From positions 17,841,710 through 17,905,709 of the forward strand of contig JAJEKV010000021.1 of NCBI GenBank assembly GCA_021234155.1: DNA of 64,000 bases. Reading direction: 5' to 3'. The position numbers were made by a program, and so were the translations under genes. How positions within the stretch are numbered: position 1 is the first letter of the stretch; every line of letters starts with the position of its first letter. This DNA is from Isoetes taiwanensis. Its lineage: Eukaryota > Streptophyta > Lycopodiopsida > Isoetales > Isoetaceae. Below, piece by piece: positions 54,906-64,000 of the stretch. Below the pieces are notes generated by a model. That model was not told the DNA's origin. It saw only the letters and a list, made by a program, of their open reading frames with translations, and did no database searches.

Positions 54906-55075
54906 AACTACAACCTCATGAATCAAGTGGCACCCAAAAAGTGCACAAAAAATAGATAGCAATGTAATATTCATTAGAAGTCCAAAAGTAGCATCTATAT
55001 ATAGTAATAAAGGAGTTTTGGGATAATCTGTGCGCGCAGTTTGAGCCGTAGATTTTTTTATTTTATTTTGGTTCG

Positions 55076-55375
55076 TTGGATTTACAGTTTTGTGTCACCG
55101 GGCAGAGCGCATTTTCGCACGCCTTCTTGTTAATGGCTAAGAGCTCGAGAAACATCTATGGCATTCTCATCTATGGCAGATCAAGGGCATTCTCATCTAT
55201 GGCAGATCAGCGCTTGAAATTTTCTTGCGCGTTCAATTTTTTTAAATTATTTTTATCCCTTCGATTTATCTGCGTAGACGGTTTTCTTGTCTCTTTGACC
55301 CCTCTCAAGGCTCCTCGAGTCGGACCCCTGGAGCTTGAGCTTGGAACACGAAGCAATAATCTACATTCTTGGTAA
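55076..55375 (+). other. Helitron interior, unrecognised reading frame
   Basis: A 99-codon frame near the Helitron 5' end. It includes a short repeat (GGCATTCTCATCTATGGCAG twice at 55159-55206). No family recognised; it may be chance. The stretch 55376-56980 shows no supportable gene. Confidence 0.25.
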
Positions 55376-57079
55376 ATACATAACTTGCTCCTGCATGTGC
55401 AAATTGCTGCAGTAAAAAATTTCGGCTCTACAGGCCTTTTCTCGATTGTTGACACTAATGGCTCTTAACCCAGAGATACAAGATGATTGTGCGGAATCTA
55501 ATTTTTCTCGATTGTTGACACTAATGGCTTGTGTGTAAATGCTCCTAGGTATTCATTTTTTAATTGGCGATCTGAGTCGTCAATGAAGTGGTTCGACTTC
55601 CTCTTCTGCAACAAATGGCTTCTGCTGTGAGTCCCCTTCTCAATCATATCTTTAGTTTGAGCATGAATTTACCATATTGTTTTAGTTGGGTCCTACAGGC
55701 CCTTCGTGAGGAAAAGATGTTTCAATTTTGTCTATTTAATTCCTTGCTTTGAGTTTCTACTGGCCTAGACATTAGAGCAGAATAAGCCTTTGAAAGAACA
55801 GGATTGGTATTATGTTTAGTTTGAGCATGAATTTACCATATTATTTTAGCTAGAATTCTGGTTCGATCCGAGCTAGAGCTAACAATAGAATAATACGTAA
55901 TTTATTGCCAGGAACGGTTTGATTGGTAAGACAGCCAGAGAAATCATAAAAAAATAAGGATCCACCTCAGGTGCAAAATGACACCCTTTTAGGTAAAAAT
56001 TCCATTGGATATTTAAAGTTTGTTACTTTTCGATTGTTGTAATGAGCCTGTTTTGAATCTGCAAACTCCTTCAATATATGTAAATGCGATCATGATCTCA
56101 GCTTCCTATATGCTGGGTCTTATTTAGAGGTTTGGTAATTGCGAGGGTTGTTTGAAGAGCACTAGGAAAAGTGTTCTACCAGCATTAGAACATGAAATTT
56201 ACTTTACTCAAAGTTGTACTTTGTTGCATACTGGTTATAAATGGAGATCATGGATGTACAACCATTTTCAGTATTAGGATTAAATTCTTGATCAACCTTT
56301 TATCTTCAACAACAACTTCATCTTCCATACGATGTGTTGTCGGCCAATCTCCATTCGCTTCTCCGTGTTCATTTGTATAGCTGGAATTTTCAGAGATGCC
56401 CTGTTTTATTTCATCGGGATAATTTTCTAGGCCATGATGATTATCCTTAACAAGAAACTTTAATATTCAGTATCCTCTTCTATATCATCTTCTAGAACCC
56501 CATTTTCTGCGATTTCATCTGCATCATACATTAGCTCGTCTTCAGACACTTTGGGAACTTTGCAACCAATCATAAGTATCATAACATCTTCAGCACTGAT
56601 TCATGACTTCTTTTGAAATAGAAGATCAGTAGTGGCTGCGCCTCTCCCCAAGTTACTGATGCCTCTCTTCAGTTTGTCCAATGTCTCAGCGTATTTATGA
56701 CATGGAAAGTTATTCATCACATCATCCAAGTCATTGGGCATAACTAGATGTCAGTGTTAGGATCTGTTCCAAAAGGTTCTCCCGGCTCATAATTTGATTC
56801 CTCTTTGACTTCGGTTACTTGAGGCGAGCCACTGGTATCTATATGTGATTACTTTACCATATTCGAGCTGGCTTATCCTAGACCGTGAATGCCTATTCTA
56901 GGTTAAAATGTTTGGTTTTGAGACCTCTTCTTCCCTTTTAAAAGCACATATTTCTGAAGTTAAGTTTGTGATCTTAGCATTGTGATGGCAATGTGCATGA
57001 AGATCATAAGTTGGCTACGTCAAATTGGAAGTCAATCTATTCTTTCTAAGAGCTTAGGCAACAAATCCAATCTGCATGT

Positions 57080-57107
57080 GCATATTGGTGCATATGCACC
57101 AATATGC
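57080..57107. repeat. perfect 28-bp palindrome
   Basis: GCATATTGGTGCAT is followed at once by its exact complement, with no loop. It lies just before the exon-like frame at 57104 inside the Helitron. Confidence 0.95.
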
Positions 57108-57385
57108 GCTGGTATTCTGAACATGCACGGGCCATGGATAAAGTATGTGGCCAAATTGAAAACAGCTTGGCTCTTCTTGACTTGGGACTTCAGAACGGCA
57201 TTCAGGGCCTTAGGCACATGTGGCAAGAAATTTCTGACCTCTATAAAGTTGCATCTGTTTCTGAGATTGGAGCCGTTGAACTAAGTCTTTCTGAATGGGA
57301 AAAATTATCCCCATATGAGAAGTCCAAGAAACATGTTAGAAAATATTGCAGAAGCATGGCTACGGAAACAAAGAACAGGGCTTAA
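57104..57385 (+). pseudogene. captured exon-like fragment, unidentified
   Basis: A 93-codon frame with coding character (MDKVCGQIENSLALLDLGLQ, then HMWQEISDLYKVASV and LSEWEKLSPYEKSKKHVRKY), clearly more protein-like than its surroundings. It directly precedes the TFIIH fragment but is in another frame. Helitrons often join pieces of several genes, so it may come from a different donor. I do not recognise the donor. Confidence 0.45.
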
Positions 57386-57662
57386 AACTCAGATGTTCAT
57401 AGTTGTGAGGCTATAAGCAGATAGTAGATCCAATAAAGTGACATTCAGCTTAACACCAGAGATAGAAGCATGGCTATGGAAACAAAGAACATGGCTTAAA
57501 ACACAGATGCTTACAGTTGTGCCAGAAGAAGCAGATGGTAGATCCAATAAAGTGACATTCAACTTAACACCAGAGATAATTCATCAAATCTTTGCTGAGA
57601 AACCAGCAGTACACAGGGCGTTGTTAACAAGTGTGCCAGCAAAAATGACCGAGCTTGTCTTT
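57340..57662 (+). pseudogene. TFIIH subunit 1 (p62/TFB1) fragment, internally duplicated
   Basis: The frame ending at 57663 reads RSNKVTFNLTPEIIHQIFAE then KPAVHRALLTSVPAKMTE. This matches the conserved region of plant TFIIH p62/TFB1 around its BSD domains, a subunit of the transcription and DNA-repair complex TFIIH. The exon piece encoding EAWLxKQRTxLKTQM..RSNKVTF is present twice in tandem (about 57352-57467 and 57468-57584). The first copy has a stop. It is only a captured fragment, not a gene. Confidence 0.7.
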
Positions 57663-58009
57663 TGAGAAATGTATTTTCGTGCGGAGTTTCTTTATCAAAA
57701 GAGTGCAGATCATAATGTTTATGCCTAGATGGTTAATAATGTTTATGCCTAGATGGTTACATTCTGTTTCTTTATGTGCACAGGAGCAGTTGCCGTTTTT
57801 GCAAGTGCAGTTGGTTTATATAACCATATTGAGGCTTTAGGTTTTGAATAAGAAAGCTTTCTGTTCTTCCTATGATTCAGGGATCCTGAAGATTATTTGG
57901 TTGGCAATTTGCAGAAATTGTGTTCTACTGGTAGGTTGCTTGGACAAGAAGCTTTTGTTCTGCCTTTTTTATTTTTTATGGGTTGTGCTTACATATATGA
58001 ACATGGAAC

Positions 58010-58785
58010 ATGGAACATGGAAGATGGGACTAAACCTGAGTAACCTGATAGAAGAAGAGCAGTGGAATGAGGATTGGACAGACATAGCGACGAGAGCATG
58101 GCTGCAGAGACATACAGGACCCAAGACAGACTGGCTCGTACAAGTTTTTAATCCAGACCAACAGATGGGACACCAGGTGTACCGGGATAACATATTGGGG
58201 AAGAACAGAAGGGACATACTGGTCAGATTCAGGATGGGAAGCCACGATCTAAGAATCGAAAAGGACAGATGGAGAGGGATAGACAAGGAGGATAGGATAT
58301 GCAGAATATGTGACAGGGGGGGAATAGAGGATGAAAACCATATGATTAACGACTGCCCGATCTATGGGGACATCAGGGACAGATATAGAAATATAAAGTG
58401 GGGGGAACCAATCCACAGGATGATGAAGATGACGGAATCGTTACGGGATCTGGCAGATGCGATCCAAAGAATGATGACCAGACACAGAGAGGTACACAGT
58501 GAAAGAGGGCTTGTAATATGATCTGTACAATACGGGTCATATAGCCCCACACAAATTGCTCAGCTAAAAGCTGATTGATAACGACGCATCACTGCACGGC
58601 CAAGAAGCCGAGGTAAAGCGGGGTGCTGGTATTAAAGGAAAAAAGTCAGCCTTCCGAAAAGGCTACATTAAAACAGCGTGATGTGCTAGTAGCACCCTTG
58701 TAGGGAGCTCGCCCATGCTACACAAGTCCAGGGGCCTTACGGCACAAAGGACATAAATGTATTCTATTCTATTCTATTCTATATT
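58010..58785 (+). mobile_element. LINE 3' end nested in the Helitron
   Basis: The frame to 58521 encodes about 165 residues of a LINE polymerase C-terminus (RRDILVRFRMGSHDLRIEKD, DRICRICDRGGIEDENHMIN). A 260-base 3' UTR follows, ending in (ATTCT)n at 58762-58785. The UTR differs from that of the 35, 38.9, 54 and 62 kb copies, so it is a second LINE family with the same tail unit. Its frame is intact to the stop, suggesting a recent insertion. Confidence 0.85.
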
Positions 58786-58789
58786 TGTG

Positions 58790-60188
58790 CAGATGTGCAG
58801 GAGCCATGAAAGATTCATTGCTGCATGTTTCTGATCAGCTCTTCTTTGCTCATTCCTCTATGGCTTGCTTGCAATTTATGGTCTTAACACATTTGCCGTT
58901 ACCTTGGAAGGAGCCAAAGCTCAAGCATCTCTAATTTTGCGTGATATGAGTTTTCTGCAAGGTGGATTCGAGTTTGTCCTTTTATGTGATCTCTGGATAT
59001 TATGACTGGAGCAAGAATCAAGCATTAAGCATGAAAGTTGTCGTGACTCAAGAAAAAGGCTTTGACAGGCCCAGAAAGCTTTAAAAGCAGATGCATGAAC
59101 ATGACTCATCGTTTATCTGTACAACTATGCCAGAGGATATGGGAGGCATGACGTTCTGCCATCACAAATGGGTACGCATGGCTTTACGACATTTTGCAGA
59201 TGAGAGGCGGTTATATCTTCAGTGATTTTGTTGCATTTGTTATTGCTTGTTTGACATGAAGCTTGACAAAACCTTACTGGCTATGGTTATATATTCTGAT
59301 ATGTTTGTCGTCCATGACAGAAGGAGGAGTCCTTTTACACATTACTTGGGCTTCTGAAGATCAAGGAGGTCCTGTACGCATTGTAGTGGCAGTAACGGTA
59401 TCATTCATTTTAGAGATATAGGGAAAGAGCAGCCAGGCACGATAAATGGTTGCTCTATTAGAATCTGGATTCATAGTATTTATATGTTTGCATATCACAG
59501 TATTCATTGGCCTATATTCTTAGAAAGGGTGTATCCTTAGCTCTATATCAAGGCTGACAGATGCTATGTTGCTGACGAATGAGGACGAAGCCAAGGCAAA
59601 GCTATCTTCAATTGTCTATAAAGGTTGAACTGGTGTTGCATTCTTACAGAATATTCCGAATACTGCAAATATCACATTAGTTGCTCCTTTCTCATGTAAT
59701 TCTCTGATGCTACATTGTTGCCGAATGCAAATTTGCATCGCATATGGAGTCTATAGAGCAAGAAGGGCATCCAACACTACCAAGTACTTAGGCCTATTTG
59801 TTTCAAACATATCTTCATTTTTTGGGGCTAGCTATTATGGCCATCACAACTGTGAGAGCGGCATGTTCTTTAGGCAATGGAACTTTCCTTTATAGTGTGT
59901 ATGCTTTCTATGGTGCAAGGTTATTCAAAAATTGCAAAATAATCTTAATGGCTACAAAGCAGCATTTATTGTCAGACTAAGTTTTGTGCAAGGGTGCACA
60001 AAACTTAAATTTGAACAATATCTCAACATCAATATGTCATAATCTCAACAATATAATTATCTCAACATAAATCTTAACAATATAATTATCTAAAAAAAGT
60101 ACCAGTTTATCGTAAGACATTGTGTTGAAGAAGACATTTTAGAAATAATATTACAATTTCTCTTGCAAACATTCTTGCCTAACGAAAA
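58790..60188. other. Helitron interior, no gene recognised
   Basis: Mixed sequence up to the 3' hairpin. Short frames (for example 59707-59895) have no recognised motif. It may be captured intron sequence. Confidence 0.4.
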
Positions 60189-60216
60189 GCCCAGCAACGC
60201 TGGGCACTTTTTCTAG
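60189..60216 (+). other. Helitron 3' terminal hairpin and CTAG end
   Basis: A 7-bp perfect GC-rich stem with an AAC loop lies 7 bases upstream of CTAG, the canonical rolling-circle termination structure of Helitrons. Confidence 0.93.
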
Positions 60217-60217
60217 T

Positions 60218-60810
60218 TACAATATAATGTGATTCTGAAACTAAAGTAACCTTTTGACAATGTTTTAGTCCAGAATGTCCACAATGCCAGGCACGAATCT
60301 CAAAATGCATTACCCTAACTATATATACCAGTTGACAACGTTGGTGGCTCAACCCCATTTGAGGGGATCTTTCTAACAAGGAATGATATAGTTTTTCAGC
60401 ATAATTCGGGCACCTGAATAGTGTTTAATGTAATTTTAAGGCGTAATGGTGTATTGACCTCCTTTCGATAGTGCTTTTAGTTGAGTGTTGCAACATGCAT
60501 TGCCACACTGATAATAAGATCATGAGACAGACCTTAGTCTTCAAGTTAAGGCAAGAGCTTTTATCGTTGAAATCACATAGCTACTTGTGGTAGGGTTTGA
60601 ATTAAGGATGTGTTAATAGGGCTCGGCCTGCTAAAAACCAAATCTCATGCAAGGAAATTGGGCAGAAACCTAATTTATTGGACATACAGCCTAATCTAAA
60701 TTGCACCAAAATTGGGGGGAGTTTGGGTGCCTGGGGGAGGGGAGGGGTTTTGATTCAGATAACCCGGATAGGGTGGGTGCCCAAATTGGTTGGCCCAATT
60801 TAAGGGCCAA
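60218..60810. other. no gene seen
   Basis: Intergenic sequence right of the Helitron. Short frames only. Confidence 0.4.
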
Positions 60811-60854
60811 AAGAAAGGGGGAAAGGGGGAAAGGGGGAAAGGGGGGGAGGGGAG
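60811..60854 (+). repeat. (GGGGGAAA)n G-rich tract
   Basis: There are five runs of four to seven G separated by AAA or A. The spacing fits a possible intramolecular G-quadruplex on the plus strand. It lies between inverted TTGGCCCAATTT-like and CAAATTGGCC words. Confidence 0.8.
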
Positions 60855-61640
60855 ATGGGCCCTCAAAATTGAGCGCCTACCCTATTTAGGTGGACCAACT
60901 TCCAATTTGGGCTGACCAAATTGGCCATTAAATGTCACCTTTTCTTTTATGTTCTTCCCCTTTCTGTAGATATTTTCATCAAGTTTTGACATAATTTTCA
61001 TATGTGTTTTGTGCTTGTAAAGGATGCAGTCTCCAATTTGTAATGATATATCTTCCACTGCTTTGCAAAGGACAAATGTATTCAAAGATGGACATTTGGT
61101 TTTAATTGCCAGGACAATTCACAACCATCTTAGCAAGTCCCAAAAAGCTCATGGTGTCGAAGAGTTGTTCGAAGTCCGGGTGCATACACTCTAGGACAGG
61201 CTAATGGCTCATTCATTCTTTGGAACTAAGATGATATGCATGAGATAGATGTCGGGCCAACACCCTCGGACCGGCGGGGAGAAGATAGTTATAGGTCACA
61301 CCATTAACTAGGTATATATTTAATTCATGTAGAATATAAAATCTTGCACTCTTTTGATTCCATACCTGCAGGGAAGACTTGCCATACCTACAGGAAAGAC
61401 TTCCATATACTTTATGGACGCGGATGATGTTGTGTGTGACCAGTTCCTAGGATTGAAGAACCGTAACCGAATGGTTCCTAGCTATTTCGTTATATATAGA
61501 CTACTGCAATGCTAAAGCCATATGCGTCACGTTGGGCTACTGTATGATCATTTGCATTAAGTTGCATTGGTTTTCAGATTTATTCTATTTCATTGTGTTT
61601 TAGATTATGGTATGCTCCATTCTAAAGGCTATGTATTGTC
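60855..61640. other. no gene seen
   Basis: Intergenic sequence. A short tandem word, ACCTGCAGGGAAGACTTGCC against ACCTACAGGAAAGACTTCC, occurs at 61365-61405. Confidence 0.4.
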
Positions 61641-61649
61641 TTATGCTCT

Positions 61650-62468
61650 CTCTGTGGCAATGGGCCCGCAGCGGCTCAGGGCCTGTTGGAGGGGTAAGAG
61701 AGATCAGTGGTTCGCCAGATGGAACGTCGCAGAAACACAAAAGCGTCTTACGGTGGACACAGAGGCGGTCGTGGCGGACTGCGGGAGAACCCGATGCTTG
61801 CTTCCTTGGCAAGCTCGGGGGGACGGCTCTAGAGCAGGTCAAACGGCCCATTACAAGGAGCACATCAACCCCAGTGTTAGCCCGGGGCCCGCAGCCCTAC
61901 TGCGTTCCCAAATGCCCAAAAGCTTGCGGAACTCATTGCCTCCATTCGCACAGGTGCCCACCATCTTTGCATCGAGACGGGCAGGTGGATTGGGGAGCCC
62001 CGCTAGGACAGGCTCTATCAGTGCTGTCAAACGGATGCCATTGAGGATGAGTCTCACACTTTCCAGAGTTGCCCAAAGATTCGGTCGAGGGCGGATCGCG
62101 CTCCCTTAGTGCGGCCGGACTTCCCCTACATTTGATGATGAACACACCGTCGATGCGTGCTCGGGTCGCATACATTCAGAGGTCTTGGATCTGCGAGCTC
62201 ACCTTTGCCCCCTGGCCCTGCTCACCGTCGGGCACTATGGGTGCGGTGCATCGGTGTATATATTTGTGTGTTTTTGCATTTTATATATTAGAGCGGTTTA
62301 TCCCGGAGGCTGATTGCTGCCCGCGGTTGTTCCCTCGAAAACCCCGGGAGGGGTTTTTAATCCGGGTAGTAATCCTTGCCGCGCTTTTTGTATTGGGTCC
62401 CATAGATCGATTGGTCTCCGTGGGCGATAACAATACCTTCCTTCCTTCCTTCCTTCCTTCCTTCCTTC
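61650..62468 (+). mobile_element. LINE 3' end with (CTTC)n tail, frameshifted
   Basis: Across three frames 61650-62100 encodes the LINE polymerase C-terminus (IASIRTGAHHLCIETGRWIG, then QCCQTDAIEDESH). The 3' UTR (62334-62436: GGGTTTTTAATCCGGGTAGT, then TTGGTCTCCGTGGGCGATAA) is the same as at 54345-54220. The tail is (CTTC)n instead of (ATTCT)n. Confidence 0.8.
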
Positions 62469-62470
62469 AT

Positions 62471-62615
<145 letters not shown>

Positions 62616-62681
62616 ACATGATCACATGATTTTTTTTTTTGTCTAAAATTGGGATACAGTGAGGCGAAAATATAGAGTATA

Positions 62682-62717
62682 GCTCGAGAGAAGATCAGAG
62701 ATGAGCTTCTCTCGAGC
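62682..62717. other. hairpin with 12-bp perfect stem
   Basis: GCTCGAGAGAAG, a 12-base loop and CTTCTCTCGAGC. It lies about 235 bases before the Harbinger-like frame. No terminal repeat role could be shown. Confidence 0.8.
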
Positions 62718-62953
62718 CTTAACAGTGGCCGTTTCGAGCTGTTTTTCCCTTCCCCACCGGATTTTTTCCCTCCAATTTGTCTCCGGCTGTCCATCCCATA
62801 TGGGATAATTCTTTCCTCATTCAATCTTCAAAATGCGAAATATGGGATATTTCGAATTCTTCTTCCCGCATCCCATTTCCATTCGATACCTCTAAAAAAT
62901 CCATTCCCTACACCTTCGAGGCAGGAAATCTTCACCGATAGCATCATTCAAGC

Positions 62954-63585
62954 ATGGATCCGGTCATTTTAGGTATGACTGCAATGCTTCTTAGGGCTAT
63001 TTTGCTAGGTTTAGCAATGCATAAGTTCTGCTTGGATCTCATCCAAGAGAACGAACTCGAGGATCCTATGGCAATAGTCGAGGAAGAAGATTTTGAAGAA
63101 GATAACACTAGTTTTCCATGTGCATCTTCAATCTTGCTCTTGGCTGCAACATCTCGCTGGTGATGTTGATGGTTCTCACATTTTTCTGTACAGAAAGCCA
63201 TGGAGGAAAGACAAAGGGGATGATTATTACAGCAGACACAAGAGACATTCCTGCCTCATGCAAGGTGTAGTAACACACTCTCGAATTTTTATCAATGTTT
63301 GTGTTAGTAGAACAGGTTCTGTGCATGATTCCAATCAGTTCAAGAAGAGCCTATATAAGAGGCTAGCATCAAAACAGATCTTGCAGCCAAGATTATTCAT
63401 GCTGCCTGTGTGTTGTGGAATTTCTGCATAATGGAAGAATTGGATTTGGAAATGCTACCCTTAGAAGCAGAATTGCTAGATATTAACTACTATGAGACTG
63501 AGGACATGAATAAGAAATTAAAGAAGGAAGGGGACTTGATAAGACATGTAATTTTTCAAAATAGAGATGGTAAAAATTTAGTATG
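62954..63585 (+). pseudogene. PIF/Harbinger-type transposase (HARBI1-like), internally deleted
   Basis: An N-terminal frame (62954-63163) ends in an acidic stretch. An overlapping frame then carries the catalytic region: GDVDGSHIFLYRKP (first Asp), DDYYSRHKRHS, LMQGVVTHSRIF and RTGSVHDSNQFKKS (second Asp). Immediately after this, in another frame, comes the family's C-terminal segment (IIHAACVLWNFCIMEE, then LIRHVIFQNRDG) ending at about 63585. The part carrying the third acidic residue is missing, so there is an internal deletion plus frameshifts. No terminal repeats were found in the window. Confidence 0.8.
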
Positions 63586-63589
63586 ATTC

Positions 63590-64000
63590 TTTCATTCATT
63601 TCAGACACATATGTGCTCACTGTAAATGTTGTTTAGGGTGTTCCCATTAATAGATTTCTCTCTCTCATTTGTGGTCCAGAAGTATGCAGTTCAATTCGAA
63701 AGTTGTAGTTCAAATTTAAGCAGAAGTATTAATTACTAGTAGGCACATGAACTGAACCTTGAATTAGTGAAAACAAGTTTGCATTAACAAATAAAACAAG
63801 TACAGCAATAACTACTCAATGTTTGCATTTTATAAATGAACAAATACACAAGAAACTAAACAATGCTTACATTCAGAAAATAGCCAAGTACAGCATTCAG
63901 ACAATAGCCAAGTACAGCATCTCAAGAATGATAAAGTAAACAATGTTTGCATTAAGAAAACAGCCGAGTACAACAACAACTACTCTATGTTTGCATTCTG
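63590..64000. other. no gene seen; short AGCCAAGTACAGCA repeats
   Basis: AATAGCCAAGTACAGCAT occurs twice (63881-63920) with a third variant near 63960. AAACAATGTTTGCATT-like words recur near 63790, 63820 and 63940. This is probably the right side of the decayed Harbinger element or another repeat. Confidence 0.4.

Larger units (their letters stand above)
54993..60217 (+). mobile_element. non-autonomous Helitron with captured gene pieces
   Basis: The 5' end at 54994 is TCTATATATAGTAATAAAGG, the common plant Helitron start. The 3' end is the hairpin GCCCAGC-AAC-GCTGGGC (60189-60205), then ACTTTTT and CTAG (60213-60216). It lies between A (54993) and T (60217) with no duplication, as expected for Helitrons. 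Length is 5.22 kb. No Rep/helicase frame is present, so it depended on another copy. Contents include a TFIIH p62 fragment, an unidentified exon-like frame and a nested LINE. Confidence 0.9.

Noticed and set aside
54994-60216. autonomous Helitron
   Set aside because: No Rep or helicase motifs are visible in any frame inside the ends.

Overview
The window is nuclear DNA of a land plant. The evidence is a 13-exon sulfate transporter of plant SULTR type with GT-AG introns, Ty3/gypsy chromoviruses primed by initiator tRNA-Met, a plant-type Helitron and tRNA-derived SINE heads. Low gene density and heavy nesting of repeats suggest a large, repeat-rich genome. I cannot place the species; a non-seed plant is only a guess. 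One conserved, apparently intact host gene is visible, the SULTR gene on the minus strand (36467-42666). Almost everything else is mobile DNA or its decay products.

Layout. 1-900: SINE-like and tandem repeats. 900-7047: decayed LTR-retrotransposon sequence, with a polypurine tract and LTR start at 3417. 7048-21875: an older chromovirus LTR split by a 13.2-kb chromovirus (8286-21447) that has 1.64-kb LTRs and an exact 5-bp target duplication (ACAAC). 22199-22930: a 225-bp tandem repeat. 23160-31460: minus-strand gene remnants, interrupted by a 4.3-kb TIR transposon (23714-28025) and an array of foldback units. 31.4-36 kb: short direct repeats, microsatellites and LINE ends. 36.5-42.7 kb: the sulfate transporter. 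43-48 kb: AT-rich repeats. 47946-53499: a 5.55-kb TIR transposon carrying a transposase-like gene on one strand and coiled-coil, RING, Lys-rich and NIF/FCP1-like phosphatase reading frames on the other. 54.2-54.9 kb: LINE end. 54994-60216: a Helitron with captured gene pieces (including TFIIH p62) and a nested LINE. 61.6-62.5 kb: LINE end. 62.9-63.6 kb: PIF/Harbinger transposase remnant.

The most unusual object is the chromovirus at 8286-21447. Between its primer-binding site and gag it carries two extra genes, each with its own TATA box and each preceded by copies of a 67-bp hairpin. The first encodes a histone H3-like protein. It begins with the exact H3 tail (ARTKQTARK, with K4 and K9), continues through a roughly 300-residue acidic/basic linker, and ends with a complete divergent H3 histone fold with the HAKRVT segment and a GER terminus. 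The same element ends its polymerase with a chromodomain, a module class that reads modified H3. A retroelement supplying its own H3 variant alongside a chromodomain integrase is, as far as I know, undescribed. This copy is damaged (frameshifts in the H3 gene and gag, stops in ORF2 and pol, integrase D to N), so function must be judged from other copies.

A second candidate system is the pair of TIR elements at 23714-28025 and 47946-53499. They share GGTSTAA-type termini, ATATG-containing target duplications and subterminal GCACTT/GTGCTTT repeats. The larger carries phosphatase-like and RING cargo.
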